Shown: positions 14,153-24,173, counted from the first letter of the stretch. The stretch: 53,049 bases of DNA from Sphingomonas sp. (GCA_021732445.1 JAKFUZ010000019.1:1-53049); one strand, 5' to 3'. Notes: generated by a model not told the origin, from the letters alone. Made by a program: numbers and translations.

Positions 14153-15469
14153 ATGGTTCCGCGCTATTCCCGCCCCGAAATGTCGGCCCTGTGGACGCCT
14201 GCGGCGCGCTTTGCGATCTGGTTCGAGATCGAGGCGCACGCAACCGAGGCGCTGGCCGACCTTGGCATTGTCCCCAAATCCGCGGCCGACGCGCTGTGGC
14301 GCTGGTGGGCGACGAGCCCGGCGATTGACGTGGCCGCCATCGACGCCATCGAGGCGGTAACAAAGCATGACGTGATTGCCTTCCTCACCTGGGTCGCCGG
14401 GCAGGTGGGCGACGACGCGCGGTTCATGCACCAGGGGATGACGTCGAGCGACGTGCTCGACACCTGCCTTGCCGTGCAGCTCGCCCGTGCCGCCGACATC
14501 CTGCTCGCCGATCTCGACGCGTTGCTGGCAGTCCTTGAGCGCCGCGCCCGCGAACACAAGCGCACGCCGACCATCGGCCGAAGCCACGGCATCCATGCCG
14601 AACCCGTCACCTTCGGGCTGAAGCTTGCCCAGGCCTATGCCGAGTTCGCTCGCAACCGCGCCCGGCTGGTGGCCGCTCGCGCCGATATCGCAACCTGTGC
14701 AATTTCGGGCGCTGTTGGCACCTTCGCCAATATCGACCCGGCGGTCGAAGCGCATGTCGCGGCCAAAATGGGGCTGCGCGTGGAGCCCGTGTCGACCCAG
14801 GTCATTCCCCGTGACCGGCACGCGATGTTCTTTGCAACGCTTGGCGTGATCGCCTCATCCATCGAGCGGCTCGCCACTGAAGTGCGGCACCTCCAGCGCA
14901 CCGAAGTGCTGGAGGCCGAGGAATATTTCGCGCCGGGCCAAAAGGGCTCATCGGCCATGCCGCACAAGCGCAACCCGGTGCTGACCGAAAACCTGACGGG
15001 CCTTGCCCGCATGGTCCGCGGCTATGTAACGCCTGCGCTGGAAAATGTGGCGCTGTGGCATGAGCGTGACATCTCCCACTCGTCGGTGGAGCGCTACATC
15101 GCCCCGGACGCGACGATAACGCTTGATTTTGCGCTGGCGCGGCTGACCGGCGTCATCGACAAGCTGCTGGTGTATCCCGAGCGGATGCAGCGCAACATGG
15201 ACAAGATGGGCGGCCTCATCCATTCACAGCGCGTGCTGCTTGCCCTCACCCAGGCCGGCGTCAACCGCGAGGACGCGTACCGGATGGTGCAGCGCAATGC
15301 GATGAAGGTGTGGGACTCAGACGGCGCCCTGTCGCTGCTTGATCTGTTGAAGGCGGATGCAGATGTGGCCGCCGCGCTGCCCGCGGACGACATCGACGCA
15401 ATGTTCGACCTTGGCCATCACCTGAAACATATCGACACGATTTTCGCCCGGGTGTTCGGCAGCGCTTGA
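14153..15469 (+). CDS. purB: Adenylosuccinate lyase
   Basis: The 438-residue enzyme catalyses two steps of purine synthesis: cleavage of SAICAR to AICAR and of adenylosuccinate to AMP, each releasing fumarate. The fumarase/aspartase superfamily signature GSSAMPHKRNP is present near residue 265, with the TSSDVLDT and RSHGIHAEPVTFG active-site blocks before it. I chose the ATG at 14153 (MVPRYSRPEMSALW), which matches the usual start; upstream in-frame codons show no family similarity. It is a single housekeeping gene, and the convergent HD-GYP gene ends 13 bp downstream. Confidence 0.97.
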   Translation: MVPRYSRPEMSALWTPAARFAIWFEIEAHATEALADLGIVPKSAADALWRWWATSPAIDVAAIDAIEAVTKHDVIAFLTWVAGQVGDDARFMHQGMTSSDVLDTCLAVQLARAADILLADLDALLAVLERRAREHKRTPTIGRSHGIHAEPVTFGLKLAQAYAEFARNRARLVAARADIATCAISGAVGTFANIDPAVEAHVAAKMGLRVEPVSTQVIPRDRHAMFFATLGVIASSIERLATEVRHLQRTEVLEAEEYFAPGQKGSSAMPHKRNPVLTENLTGLARMVRGYVTPALENVALWHERDISHSSVERYIAPDATITLDFALARLTGVIDKLLVYPERMQRNMDKMGGLIHSQRVLLALTQAGVNREDAYRMVQRNAMKVWDSDGALSLLDLLKADADVAAALPADDIDAMFDLGHHLKHIDTIFARVFGSA

Positions 15470-15482
15470 ACGTCGCCGGCGC

Positions 15483-16583
15483 TTACCCTTCGATATGCTC
15501 GGCCTGTTCGGTCAGCCACGCAATAACGGCGTTGCGCGTATCGCGCCACGCAATCATCGGCCAGCGCGAGGGCAGTTCCATGCCCAGAATCGGGTCAATC
15601 GCCGATTCAGCGACGCGAAACGGCAGGTCGCGCTTCGTTTGAATGCAGAAAAACGGGCAAACCGGCGGCTTGGCCGGGTCCCCTTCAAAATCCTCAAGCA
15701 CGACAGCCAGCCGGTTGCTTTGCAGCCGCACCATCGAGCCGACCGGGAAAATACCCAGCATGCCCGAAAAGGCGGACAGAATTTCAGGATCATACCGCCC
15801 GACATCGCTTGCCAGCAGCTCAAGCGCTTCGGCGGGCGTGCAGGCGTATTTGTGGGCACGCTGGCTGGTCAGACCATCATAGGAGTCGCAAATCGCGGCC
15901 ATGCGCGCATAGCGGGAAATGCTGTCGCCAACCCGCGCATCGGGATAGCCGCTGCCGTCCATCCGCTCATGATGGTGGAGGCACACATCAAGCACCAGGT
16001 CGGGCAACTGGTCGCCACCGAGCAGCATCTCATAACCCCATTGCGCGTGGCGGATCATGGTCGACAGCTCATCCGCTGTCAGCTCACCGGGTTTGTCCAG
16101 AATTGTGGTCGGCACCTTGGCCTTGCCGATATCATGCAGCAGCCCGGCCAGCCCGATGCTGTGGTGCAGCGTGGGGTCAATCCCCAGCCGCCGGGCCAGG
16201 CTGATCATCAACCCGCAGACGGCGACGGAATGGACATAGGTAGATTCGTGCCGGTCCTGAAGTTTCGTCACCGCCGAAATCGCTGACGCATTGCGCGTTA
16301 TCGAAGCGGTAATCCCCGTAACCAGCGGCCACAGCGAGTTGATGTTCAGTTGCCGCCCAAAGCGCGCGTCGGAAAATGTTTCGGCGACCTGCGCCTTGGC
16401 ATGGTCGACCAGCTCGCGTGCGCGCTGGCGCTCCTGCGCAAACGATGCGCGCTTGGCGCCAAGGTGGAGCGCTGCCGGCCCGAGCGATGATTTCGCGACA
16501 GGCGCCGCTTGCGGGCCACCGCCGGTGCCGGGTTGCCGCCAGTCCCCCTGCAAGATACCGCTAAACCGGCCCCTCGCGTCCAT
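15483..16583 (-). CDS. HD-GYP domain cyclic di-GMP phosphodiesterase
   Basis: The 366-residue protein carries a full HD-GYP domain: HSVAVCGLMISLARRLGI, GLLHDIGKAKVP with the His150-Asp151 pair, and HHERMDGSGYP (about 204-214). These metal-dependent enzymes linearise c-di-GMP. Residues about 50-110 resemble the last part of the DUF3391 region that often precedes HD-GYP (ERQRARELVDHAK ... VTGITASITRN). The first part of DUF3391 is absent and is replaced by a Gly/Pro-rich start. Together with the diguanylate cyclase at 5432 it gives opposing c-di-GMP enzymes in one window, though not a unit. It is transcribed towards purB. Confidence 0.85.
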   Translation of the reverse strand: MDARGRFSGILQGDWRQPGTGGGPQAAPVAKSSLGPAALHLGAKRASFAQERQRARELVDHAKAQVAETFSDARFGRQLNINSLWPLVTGITASITRNASAISAVTKLQDRHESTYVHSVAVCGLMISLARRLGIDPTLHHSIGLAGLLHDIGKAKVPTTILDKPGELTADELSTMIRHAQWGYEMLLGGDQLPDLVLDVCLHHHERMDGSGYPDARVGDSISRYARMAAICDSYDGLTSQRAHKYACTPAEALELLASDVGRYDPEILSAFSGMLGIFPVGSMVRLQSNRLAVVLEDFEGDPAKPPVCPFFCIQTKRDLPFRVAESAIDPILGMELPSRWPMIAWRDTRNAVIAWLTEQAEHIEG

Positions 16584-16740
16584 CCGCCAACTCCCAGTTC
16601 ATTCCCCGTCGAACATTGGTGATTAGCTGGCGCAGGTAAAAGCCGCATTAATGGCGCGGGTGATTAGGGCTCAGATTGCTGGTCGAGAAACGTCCTCGAA
16701 CATATGAATTTCTTCGCACTTGCAGCAAACGCAATGTCGA

Positions 16741-16772
16741 TTGCGTGTAACAAAGTTGCGTGTGCAAGCAAC
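16741..16772. repeat. Short direct and inverted repeats upstream of the small peptide gene
   Basis: TTGCGTGT occurs at 16741-16748 and again at 16756-16763. The second copy also forms TTGCgtgtGCAA, and GTTGC at 16755 pairs with GCAAC at 16768. The cluster lies 50-80 bases upstream of a 26-codon gene and could be an operator or an RNA hairpin. The sequence shows symmetry only, so function is a guess. Confidence 0.35.
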
Positions 16773-16821
16773 AATACCCAACTCGCTGGGGCCGGTATTC
16801 TCCGGCGAAAGGAGTACCACG

Positions 16822-16902
16822 ATGCGCTATCTGGAAGCCGTGGCGAACGGCGTTATCGCGCTTGGCGCCATCGCCATGCTGGTTGGGGCCGTCAGCCTTT
16901 AA
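16822..16902 (+). CDS. Small single-pass membrane peptide (26 residues)
   Basis: The gene reads MRYLEAVANGVIALGAIAML, then VGAVSL and TAA. GAAAGGAG lies 7-8 bases before the ATG, one of the clearest ribosome-binding sites in the window. Residues 8-26 form one hydrophobic helix rich in Ala, Gly, Val and Ile, with an Arg and a Glu at the N-terminus, so a membrane peptide is likely. It stands alone between the divergent HD-GYP gene and the convergent dnaJ, preceded by short repeats and followed by a strong hairpin. I know no family for it. Evidence for translation is the ribosome-binding site, spacing and composition. Confidence 0.5.
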   Translation: MRYLEAVANGVIALGAIAMLVGAVSL

Positions 16903-16918
16903 CGATTTGCGGGCCAAC

Positions 16919-16943
16919 TGCCCCTGGGGAGACCCCGGGGGCA
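16919..16943. terminator. GC-rich hairpin between the small peptide gene and dnaJ
   Basis: TGCCCCTGGGG, loop AGA, and CCCCGGGGGCA can form an 11-bp stem with one mismatch. It lies 16 bases after the small gene and 40 bases after the convergent dnaJ, so it could stop transcription from either side. No T-run follows on either strand, so it is not a canonical intrinsic terminator. Confidence 0.4.
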
Positions 16944-16983
16944 ATCCCGGTTGCGTTCAACCACCCTGCCCTGCGGCGGCGCC

Positions 16984-18111
16984 TCAGCCGCCGAGCGCGG
17001 TCTTCATCTTGGCAAAAAAACCGCTGGATTGCGGACTTTCCTGCCCCGTTTCGCTGCTGCGGAATTCCTCAAGCAACGCCCGTTGCCGGGCGGTCAGCCG
17101 GGTCGGCGTTTCCACCTCGATACGGATGACAAGGTCGCCCCGGCCGCGCCCTTGCAGCACCGGCATTCCCGCCCCGCGCTGGCGCACCTCTCGCCCGCTT
17201 TGCGTGCCAGGCGCAATGCGGATGACGTGGCGCTCCCCGTCTGGCCCGGCAATCGCGATGTCGCCGCCAAGTGCGGCCGTGCTGAAGCTTATCGGTGCCG
17301 CCGCAAACAGCGTGGTGCCTTCGCGCGTGAAAATCGCGTGGCGAGTGACATGCAGGAAAATATAGAGATCGCCCGGTGGGGCGCCGCGCGCACCCGCCTC
17401 GCCTTCGCCCGACAGGCGGATGCGCGTGCCCTCGTCAACGCCGGGCGGGATGTTGACGGTGAGCGTCTTGGTCGTGTCCACCCGGCCTTCGCCCCGGCAA
17501 TGCGTGCACGGATCGGCGATGACCTGCCCCACGCCCTGACAGGTCTGGCACCCCCGCTCAATGACGAAAAACCCCTGTTGCGAGCGGACTTTGCCATGCC
17601 CTGAACAGGCCGGGCATTGCTTGGCATTGGTGCCCGGCCGCGCGCCGGTGCCGCCGCAGGGCGCGCAACTGGCCGAGACGTCGACGGTGATGTTGTTCGA
17701 TGCGCCGGTGAACGCCTGTTCGAGCGAAATTTCCATGTCATAACGCAAATCGGCGCCGCGCTGCGGCTGCGGGCGGCCGCCCGCACGCGCGCCGCCCATG
17801 AACTCGCCAAAGATATTCTCGAAAATATCGCTGAAGCCTGAAAAATCGCCGCCCCCGCCGCCTGGCCCGGCGCCCGCGCCGTTGCGGAAGGCGGCGTGGC
17901 CGAACCGGTCATAGGCCGCGCGCTTCTGCGGGTCTTTCAACACCTCATAGGCTTCGGAAACGGCCTTGAAGCGGCTTTCAGATTCCTTGCACCCGGCGTT
18001 GCGGTCGGGGTGAAATTTCATCGCCAGCTTGCGATAAGATGCTTTTATGGTCGCATCGTCAGCGCCACGTTCGCACTCCAGCAGCTCATAGAAATCGACT
18101 TCAGTCGTCAT
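16984..18111 (-). CDS. dnaJ: Molecular chaperone DnaJ
   Basis: The 375-residue type I DnaJ works with DnaK: it presents unfolded proteins and stimulates the DnaK ATPase. It has the J domain with HPD (about residues 33-35, FHPDRN), a Gly/Phe-rich linker (GGGGGDFSGF), and four CxxCxGxG zinc motifs: CAPCGGTG, CPACSGHG, CQTCQGVG and CTHCRGEG. The C-terminal substrate-binding and dimerisation domain follows. It lies 66 bp downstream of dnaK on the same strand and is probably co-transcribed with it. Length and architecture are normal. Confidence 0.97.
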   Translation of the reverse strand: MTTEVDFYELLECERGADDATIKASYRKLAMKFHPDRNAGCKESESRFKAVSEAYEVLKDPQKRAAYDRFGHAAFRNGAGAGPGGGGGDFSGFSDIFENIFGEFMGGARAGGRPQPQRGADLRYDMEISLEQAFTGASNNITVDVSASCAPCGGTGARPGTNAKQCPACSGHGKVRSQQGFFVIERGCQTCQGVGQVIADPCTHCRGEGRVDTTKTLTVNIPPGVDEGTRIRLSGEGEAGARGAPPGDLYIFLHVTRHAIFTREGTTLFAAAPISFSTAALGGDIAIAGPDGERHVIRIAPGTQSGREVRQRGAGMPVLQGRGRGDLVIRIEVETPTRLTARQRALLEEFRSSETGQESPQSSGFFAKMKTALGG

Positions 18112-18177
18112 GCCTGACCCCCGCGCCTGCCCCCGCCCCGATAGTGCTCGGTAGCGAGGGGTGCACGTTTCACAATT

Positions 18178-20094
<1,917 letters not shown>

Positions 20095-20168
20095 GGTTCG
20101 TGTTGGTCCCCGTCACGATAATGAACGCCTCGCCGCCCGGTTTCCCGGCGCAGCATGTTGCAGGGCGG

Positions 20169-20196
20169 ATATAGGTGGGCTTTTGCTTGCTGCAAG
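20169..20196 (-). promoter_or_regulatory. Candidate sigma-32 (RpoH) promoter for dnaK
   Basis: On the dnaK strand, CTTGCA (20196-20191) and CCTATAT (20175-20169) are separated by 15 bases. This resembles the alphaproteobacterial heat-shock promoter pattern CTTG...CYTATNT. It lies about 75 bases before the dnaK ATG. A similarly spaced pair is found before hrcA. No CIRCE inverted repeat is visible. Confidence 0.45.
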
Positions 20197-20250
20197 ATTT
20201 CGCCGTTCCTACATGGTGCATAGTGATTTTACGGATCTGGAGCACCGCCC

Positions 20251-20691
20251 ATGCGCCGCCTTGCCTTTTTCGCCCTTGCCGCCTTGTCGGTTGCCGCATG
20301 CGGGCAGCCACGCGAAATATTTGTCGATCAGGGCTATGTGCGGCTGAGCGCCGTGTCAGGAAACCCGGCGGTGGCCTATTTCACGCTGCATGGCGGGCCG
20401 GAAGCGGCGACGCTGCTCAGCGTAACCTCGCCCACGACCATCAAGACCGAACTCCACGAATCGATGGCCAAAGGCGGCGTGTCGTCAATGGCGCCCGTCA
20501 GCACCGTGACCCTGCGGGCCAGGGCCGATGTCGCGTTTCAGCCCGGCGGCCGGCACGTGATGCTGTTCAGCGTGAACCCCGGCGTAAAGCCCGGCGACAC
20601 GATGCCGCTCATCTTCACCTTCGCCAATAATCTGCGCATTCAATATGATGCGCCCGTCATCGCCGCGGGCGACCCCGCGCCCAAGGGCTGA
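20251..20691 (+). CDS. PCu(A)C-type copper chaperone lipoprotein
   Basis: The 146-residue protein has a lipoprotein signal (MRRLAFFALAALSVAAC, with Cys17 as the lipidated residue). It then has the PCuAC (DUF461) fold with the copper-binding Met/His set: LHESM, later SSM, and GGRHVML. Such periplasmic chaperones bind Cu(I) and help assemble the CuA centre of cytochrome c oxidase. It is a single gene divergent from dnaK, and its stop is just before the next gene, a possible two-gene unit. Confidence 0.85.
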   Translation: MRRLAFFALAALSVAACGQPREIFVDQGYVRLSAVSGNPAVAYFTLHGGPEAATLLSVTSPTTIKTELHESMAKGGVSSMAPVSTVTLRARADVAFQPGGRHVMLFSVNPGVKPGDTMPLIFTFANNLRIQYDAPVIAAGDPAPKG

Positions 20692-20695
20692 GGCG

Positions 20696-21160
20696 TTGAC
20701 GGCGCCGGGCGACGGACGCCCGCTGACGGGCGCAGAAATTGCGCTCGCCCAGTCTGTGTTCGGCCACGCGATAGACTATGCCCGCGTTTCCATGATCCGG
20801 CGGAAATGGGCGTTCTTCCAGCCGGTAAATACCGTGATGGCGCCGCGCGGCCACATCCATTTCCACCCGCGTGCCGCCTGTTATTGCGACGACTTCGGCG
20901 CCGGAAACCTGACGGCGCAAGGCCTGTTCCTCCATGAAATGACGCATGTGTGGCAGCATCAGCAGGGCATTTTCCTGCCGCTGGCCCGCCACCCCTTTTG
21001 CCGCTATTCCTATGCGATCAAGCCTGGCCAGCCGTTCAGCCGCTATGGCATCGAGCAGCAGGCAGAACTGGTGCGGCACCTGTTTTTGCTGCGCGCCGGG
21101 GCAGCGGTTGCCGGCGCACCGCCGCTTGGCGTGTACGAAAGCATCCTGCCATTTGGCTAG
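20696..21160 (+). CDS. HExxH metallopeptidase-like protein (vgr-related type)
   Basis: The roughly 154-residue protein contains GLFLHEMTHVWQHQQG, a zincin-type HExxH motif, preceded by IHFHPRAACYCDDF. Proteins of this kind are annotated as vgr-related proteins in sphingomonads; the activity has not been shown as far as I know. No signal peptide is visible. I chose the TTG at 20696 because similarity appears to begin there (LTAPGDGRPLTGAEIALAQS); an ATG at 20645 inside the copper chaperone gene is the alternative. The gene begins 4 bases after the copper chaperone stop, so the two are probably co-transcribed. Confidence 0.65.
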   Translation: MTAPGDGRPLTGAEIALAQSVFGHAIDYARVSMIRRKWAFFQPVNTVMAPRGHIHFHPRAACYCDDFGAGNLTAQGLFLHEMTHVWQHQQGIFLPLARHPFCRYSYAIKPGQPFSRYGIEQQAELVRHLFLLRAGAAVAGAPPLGVYESILPFG

Positions 21161-21178
21161 GCGCCTCCCGCCCGGCCA

Positions 21179-22081
21179 TCAACCCAGAACGAGCCGGCTC
21201 GCCGGCACCAGCCGCCGTGCGCTCCACACCGCCGCAAGACTGGCGGCAAAGGCCAGCAATACCTGCCCGTAGTTTGCGCTGCCGATGATCCGCGATGCGG
21301 CAGACAGGAAAAATATATGCACAAGATAAACGCCAAACATACAATCGGCGATTGATTGTACCGAAAAATTATGAGTAATGTAGCCGCCAAAATAGTTACA
21401 CAACATCAACGAAATAATTGCGACAACATAGGGCAATGTAACGCCATATATTGGATATATAGCCATTATTGCGATATTAATCGCAAATATTACGATCAGT
21501 ATCACCATTTTGCGCTGGCTGCTAATGGCCACGCCCAAAGCAATGCCAAAAAATATTGCTGCGGATGCGTGAATCCATTGCGGGAATGGCAGCATTATTG
21601 CTCGGCCATAACCGCTCCAGAACGGCGCCGCCGCCAGGATGGCCGCGGCGGCAAGCGCTGACGGCAAAAACAGCCGCCCGGGATGCTGGTGCGGCTTCAG
21701 CGCATTAATCGCCGCCAAGGCCAAAAACATGAAAGGCAAAAACCACAGATGAATGCTGGTGCCGACCAGCAGCACGCCAAATATGCCCGGCGCCGGCACA
21801 ATGGATTTGTCCAGCGCAAATTTCGCAACACCATAGACAATCACCCAGAACAGCCAGGGTAGGAGCAGCGCCTTTGCGAGCATGGCCGGCGACCGGATTT
21901 TGCCCCAGTTTCTCGAAACATCCATGAAGGGCGATAGCAACACGAACGCCACCAGCCCCGAATATCCAAATTCGGCATATGGCGCCTTTGCGTGAAATAC
22001 GATGATCCCAAAAGCCGACGCAATGCGGAGCAACTCGACGGCCTGATTGCGCCTGGCGCAGTGCCCCCATCCATCGCGCAT
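21179..22081 (-). CDS. Acyltransferase 3 family membrane protein
   Basis: The 300-residue protein has about ten hydrophobic helices and the family landmarks AVELLRIASAFGIIVFHAKA, with a conserved His in the first helix, and TSIHLWFLPFMFLALA. Acyltransferase-3 proteins transfer acetyl or other acyl groups to surface sugars at the cytoplasmic membrane. It is slightly shorter than typical members (330-380). The 3' half (21,300-21,520) is strikingly AT-rich with many ATA, AAT and TAT codons, unlike its neighbours, which suggests acquisition from another source. No sugar-synthesis genes are adjacent. Confidence 0.8.
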   Translation of the reverse strand: MRDGWGHCARRNQAVELLRIASAFGIIVFHAKAPYAEFGYSGLVAFVLLSPFMDVSRNWGKIRSPAMLAKALLLPWLFWVIVYGVAKFALDKSIVPAPGIFGVLLVGTSIHLWFLPFMFLALAAINALKPHQHPGRLFLPSALAAAAILAAAPFWSGYGRAIMLPFPQWIHASAAIFFGIALGVAISSQRKMVILIVIFAINIAIMAIYPIYGVTLPYVVAIISLMLCNYFGGYITHNFSVQSIADCMFGVYLVHIFFLSAASRIIGSANYGQVLLAFAASLAAVWSARRLVPASRLVLG

Positions 22082-22131
22082 CGGTTCCCTCCCCCCAAAG
22101 GATCAGGCCGGCAGCGCCCGGCCCGCGGCAT

Positions 22132-23355
22132 CTACAGCGCCGCCAGGTCTATCTCTGCGTGCCGGTCGAGTGTTTTGCTCGCATCGGTCATGGGATATTT
22201 AAGGCCGGTCGCGCAGTTGAACAGCACGCATTGGTCATCTGCGCTCACCAGGCCGCGGGCGCGGGCGGCATGATAGGCCGCAAGCGTCGCGCCACCCTCA
22301 GGGCACAGCAACAGGCCATCGTCGCGGGCACAGTGCTGCACGGCTTGTTCAATCGCTGCGTCCTCGACCGCCATTGCAATGCCGCCGCTTTCGCGCACCG
22401 CGCGCAGGATGAGAAAATCGCCGACTGCCTTGGGCACGCGGATGCCGCTGGCGATGGTGTGCGCCCCTTCCCATCGCTCCGCGTGCTCCACGCCATCGTC
22501 AAACGCTTTCACGATTGGCGCACAACCGCTCGCCTGCACCGCAAACATTTTTGGCCGGGCAGCGCCAATCCAGCCAAGCGCCTCCAGCTCGGCAAACGCC
22601 TTCCACATGCCGATCAGCCCCGTGCCGCCGCCGGTCGGATAGAAAATCGCGGCGGGCAGCACCCAGCGGCACTGCGCGGCAAGCTCCAGCCCCATCGTCT
22701 TTTTGCCCTCGATGCGATAAGGCTCTTTCAGCGTTGAAAAATCGAACCAGTGGCCCGCCGCTGCGCCCTTTGCTACAATCGCCCCGCAATCGTCGATCAG
22801 CCCGTTCACCCGGTAAACCCGCGCGCCCTGAAGCGCTATTTCGCGCACGTTGATTTCGGGCGTGTCATCCGGGCACAGGACGATCGTCTCGATACCGCAG
22901 CGGCTGGCATAGGCGGCAAGCGCGGCCCCGGCATTACCGTTAGTGGGCATGGCGATTTTGCGCACGCCGAGCGCTTTCGCCATCGCGACCGCCATCACCA
23001 GCCCGCGCGCCTTGAACGAACCGGTCGGCAACCGGCCCTCATCCTTCACCAACACGTTCGCGCCGCCGGATTTGGGAATGGGCACGAGCGGCGTCTCGAT
23101 TTCACCCAGGCTCACCACGTCTGCAGTGCGCCGCACTGGCAGCAGCTCGCGCCAGCGCCACAGATCGGTCGGGCGTGCCTCGATCAGCGCACGCGGCGTG
23201 GTTGCGCGCACCATGGCAAGGTCATAGCGCACGAGCAGCGGCCGCCCGACGCGCGACAGGCCGTGCAGTTCGTCGGCCGCATAGCGCTCGCCGGTCAGCG
23301 AGCATTCGAGATGCGTGACGAAGGTCGCGCGGTCGGTGGTGGCGTTCAGGTTCAT
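22132..23355 (-). CDS. thrC: Threonine synthase
   Basis: The 407-residue PLP enzyme converts O-phosphohomoserine to threonine. Landmarks are GEIETPLVPIPKSGGANVLV, the PLP-lysine segment LPTGSFKARG, MPTNGNAGAALAAYASRCG and the phosphate-binding FYPTGGGTGLIGMWKAF. The CxxT-type N-terminus (LECSLTGERYAADE) is characteristic of the plant-like class of threonine synthase. It is the last gene after hrcA, grpE and a small gene, starting 15 bp after the small gene's stop. A related pyridoxal lyase is possible but less likely. Confidence 0.85.
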   Translation of the reverse strand: MNLNATTDRATFVTHLECSLTGERYAADELHGLSRVGRPLLVRYDLAMVRATTPRALIEARPTDLWRWRELLPVRRTADVVSLGEIETPLVPIPKSGGANVLVKDEGRLPTGSFKARGLVMAVAMAKALGVRKIAMPTNGNAGAALAAYASRCGIETIVLCPDDTPEINVREIALQGARVYRVNGLIDDCGAIVAKGAAAGHWFDFSTLKEPYRIEGKKTMGLELAAQCRWVLPAAIFYPTGGGTGLIGMWKAFAELEALGWIGAARPKMFAVQASGCAPIVKAFDDGVEHAERWEGAHTIASGIRVPKAVGDFLILRAVRESGGIAMAVEDAAIEQAVQHCARDDGLLLCPEGGATLAAYHAARARGLVSADDQCVLFNCATGLKYPMTDASKTLDRHAEIDLAAL

Positions 23356-23370
23356 GCCACCCTTTTGGCG

Positions 23371-23622
23371 CTACTGGCCGTCGAATTCCAGTGCCGCCGC
23401 CACGCCGCCGGAAAGATTGAGCGGACGGTTTGGTTCAACCGGGCAGGGTTCCCCCGCGGCATCCCCTGAACCGCGCTTGCGGATGGTCCGGTTGACGACC
23501 GACGACAGGACCAACCGGACCACCGGCGGGAGTTTGGCCAAAGCTGCCTCGATCGGCAGGAGCGGCGCAACTCCGTCAAACCCAAACCGTGGCAGCGGAT
23601 CATTACGCGGCATAACGTTCAC
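23371..23622 (-). CDS. Small conserved-looking protein between grpE and threonine synthase
   Basis: The 83-residue frame starts with GTG overlapping the grpE stop (GTGA), or with ATG at 23613. It reads MPRNDPLPRFGFDGVAPLLP, then LPPVVRLVLSSVVNRTIRKR and ends GGVAAALEFDGQ. No signal or membrane segment is seen. Tight packing, with overlap on one side and 15 bp on the other, and its codon pattern support a real gene. I do not recognise a family. Confidence 0.55.
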   Translation of the reverse strand: MNVMPRNDPLPRFGFDGVAPLLPIEAALAKLPPVVRLVLSSVVNRTIRKRGSGDAAGEPCPVEPNRPLNLSGGVAAALEFDGQ

Positions 23623-24173
23623 TCCGGCTTCTTCGCGACGGCGACCATCGCGGGGCGCAGCAAACGATCCTTCAGCATGTACCCCGCCTGCATTTCCTGA
23701 ACGATGGTGCCAGGTTCAGCGTCGCCGGGCACTTCGAGCATTGCCTGGTGGCGGTTGGGGTCAAGCGGTTGGCCCATGGCCTCAATCCGCGAAATACCGT
23801 GCCGCTGGAAAATCGACTCCAGCTCGCGCCCGGTCGCCTCAAGGCCCGACACCAGCCCCTTCATCTTGTCATCGGCGCGCAGTTCATCGGGAATGGCAGC
23901 CAGCCCGCGCGACAGATTGTCCGCCACCGACAAAATGTCGCGGGCAAAGGCGGTGACTGCGTAGGCGCGGGCATCCGTCGCTTCCTTTTCGGCGCGCCGG
24001 CGCACATTCTGCGCTTCGGCATGGGCATAGAGCGCCGCAGCCTTTGCCTCGGCAAGCTCGCCCTCAAGCACCGCAATGCGCTCGACCAGGTCGCGCTCAA
24101 GCAGGGCCGGGTCGGCAGACGGCGGCATGGGTGCGTCGCCATCGGCGTGGGTAAAGTCGTCCTCGTTCATCAC
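23619..24173 (-). CDS. grpE: Nucleotide exchange factor GrpE
   Basis: The 184-residue GrpE homodimer releases ADP from DnaK. The acidic start and long N-terminal coiled coil (LVERIAVLEGELAEAKAAAL, then AEAQNVRRRAEKEATDARAY) precede the beta domain ending GTIVQEMQAGYMLKDRLLRP and VAVAKKPE. It lies 22 bp downstream of hrcA on the same strand, the common hrcA-grpE arrangement. Confidence 0.97.
   Translation of the reverse strand: MMNEDDFTHADGDAPMPPSADPALLERDLVERIAVLEGELAEAKAAALYAHAEAQNVRRRAEKEATDARAYAVTAFARDILSVADNLSRGLAAIPDELRADDKMKGLVSGLEATGRELESIFQRHGISRIEAMGQPLDPNRHQAMLEVPGDAEPGTIVQEMQAGYMLKDRLLRPAMVAVAKKPE

Noticed and set aside
14069..14821. Open frame of 250 codons on the - strand over purB
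   Set aside because: Antisense to purB, whose + strand protein is complete and conserved.
20095..20250. CIRCE operator upstream of dnaK (and of hrcA at 25240-25388)
   Set aside because: No TTAGCACTC/GAGTGCTAA inverted repeat could be found in either region.
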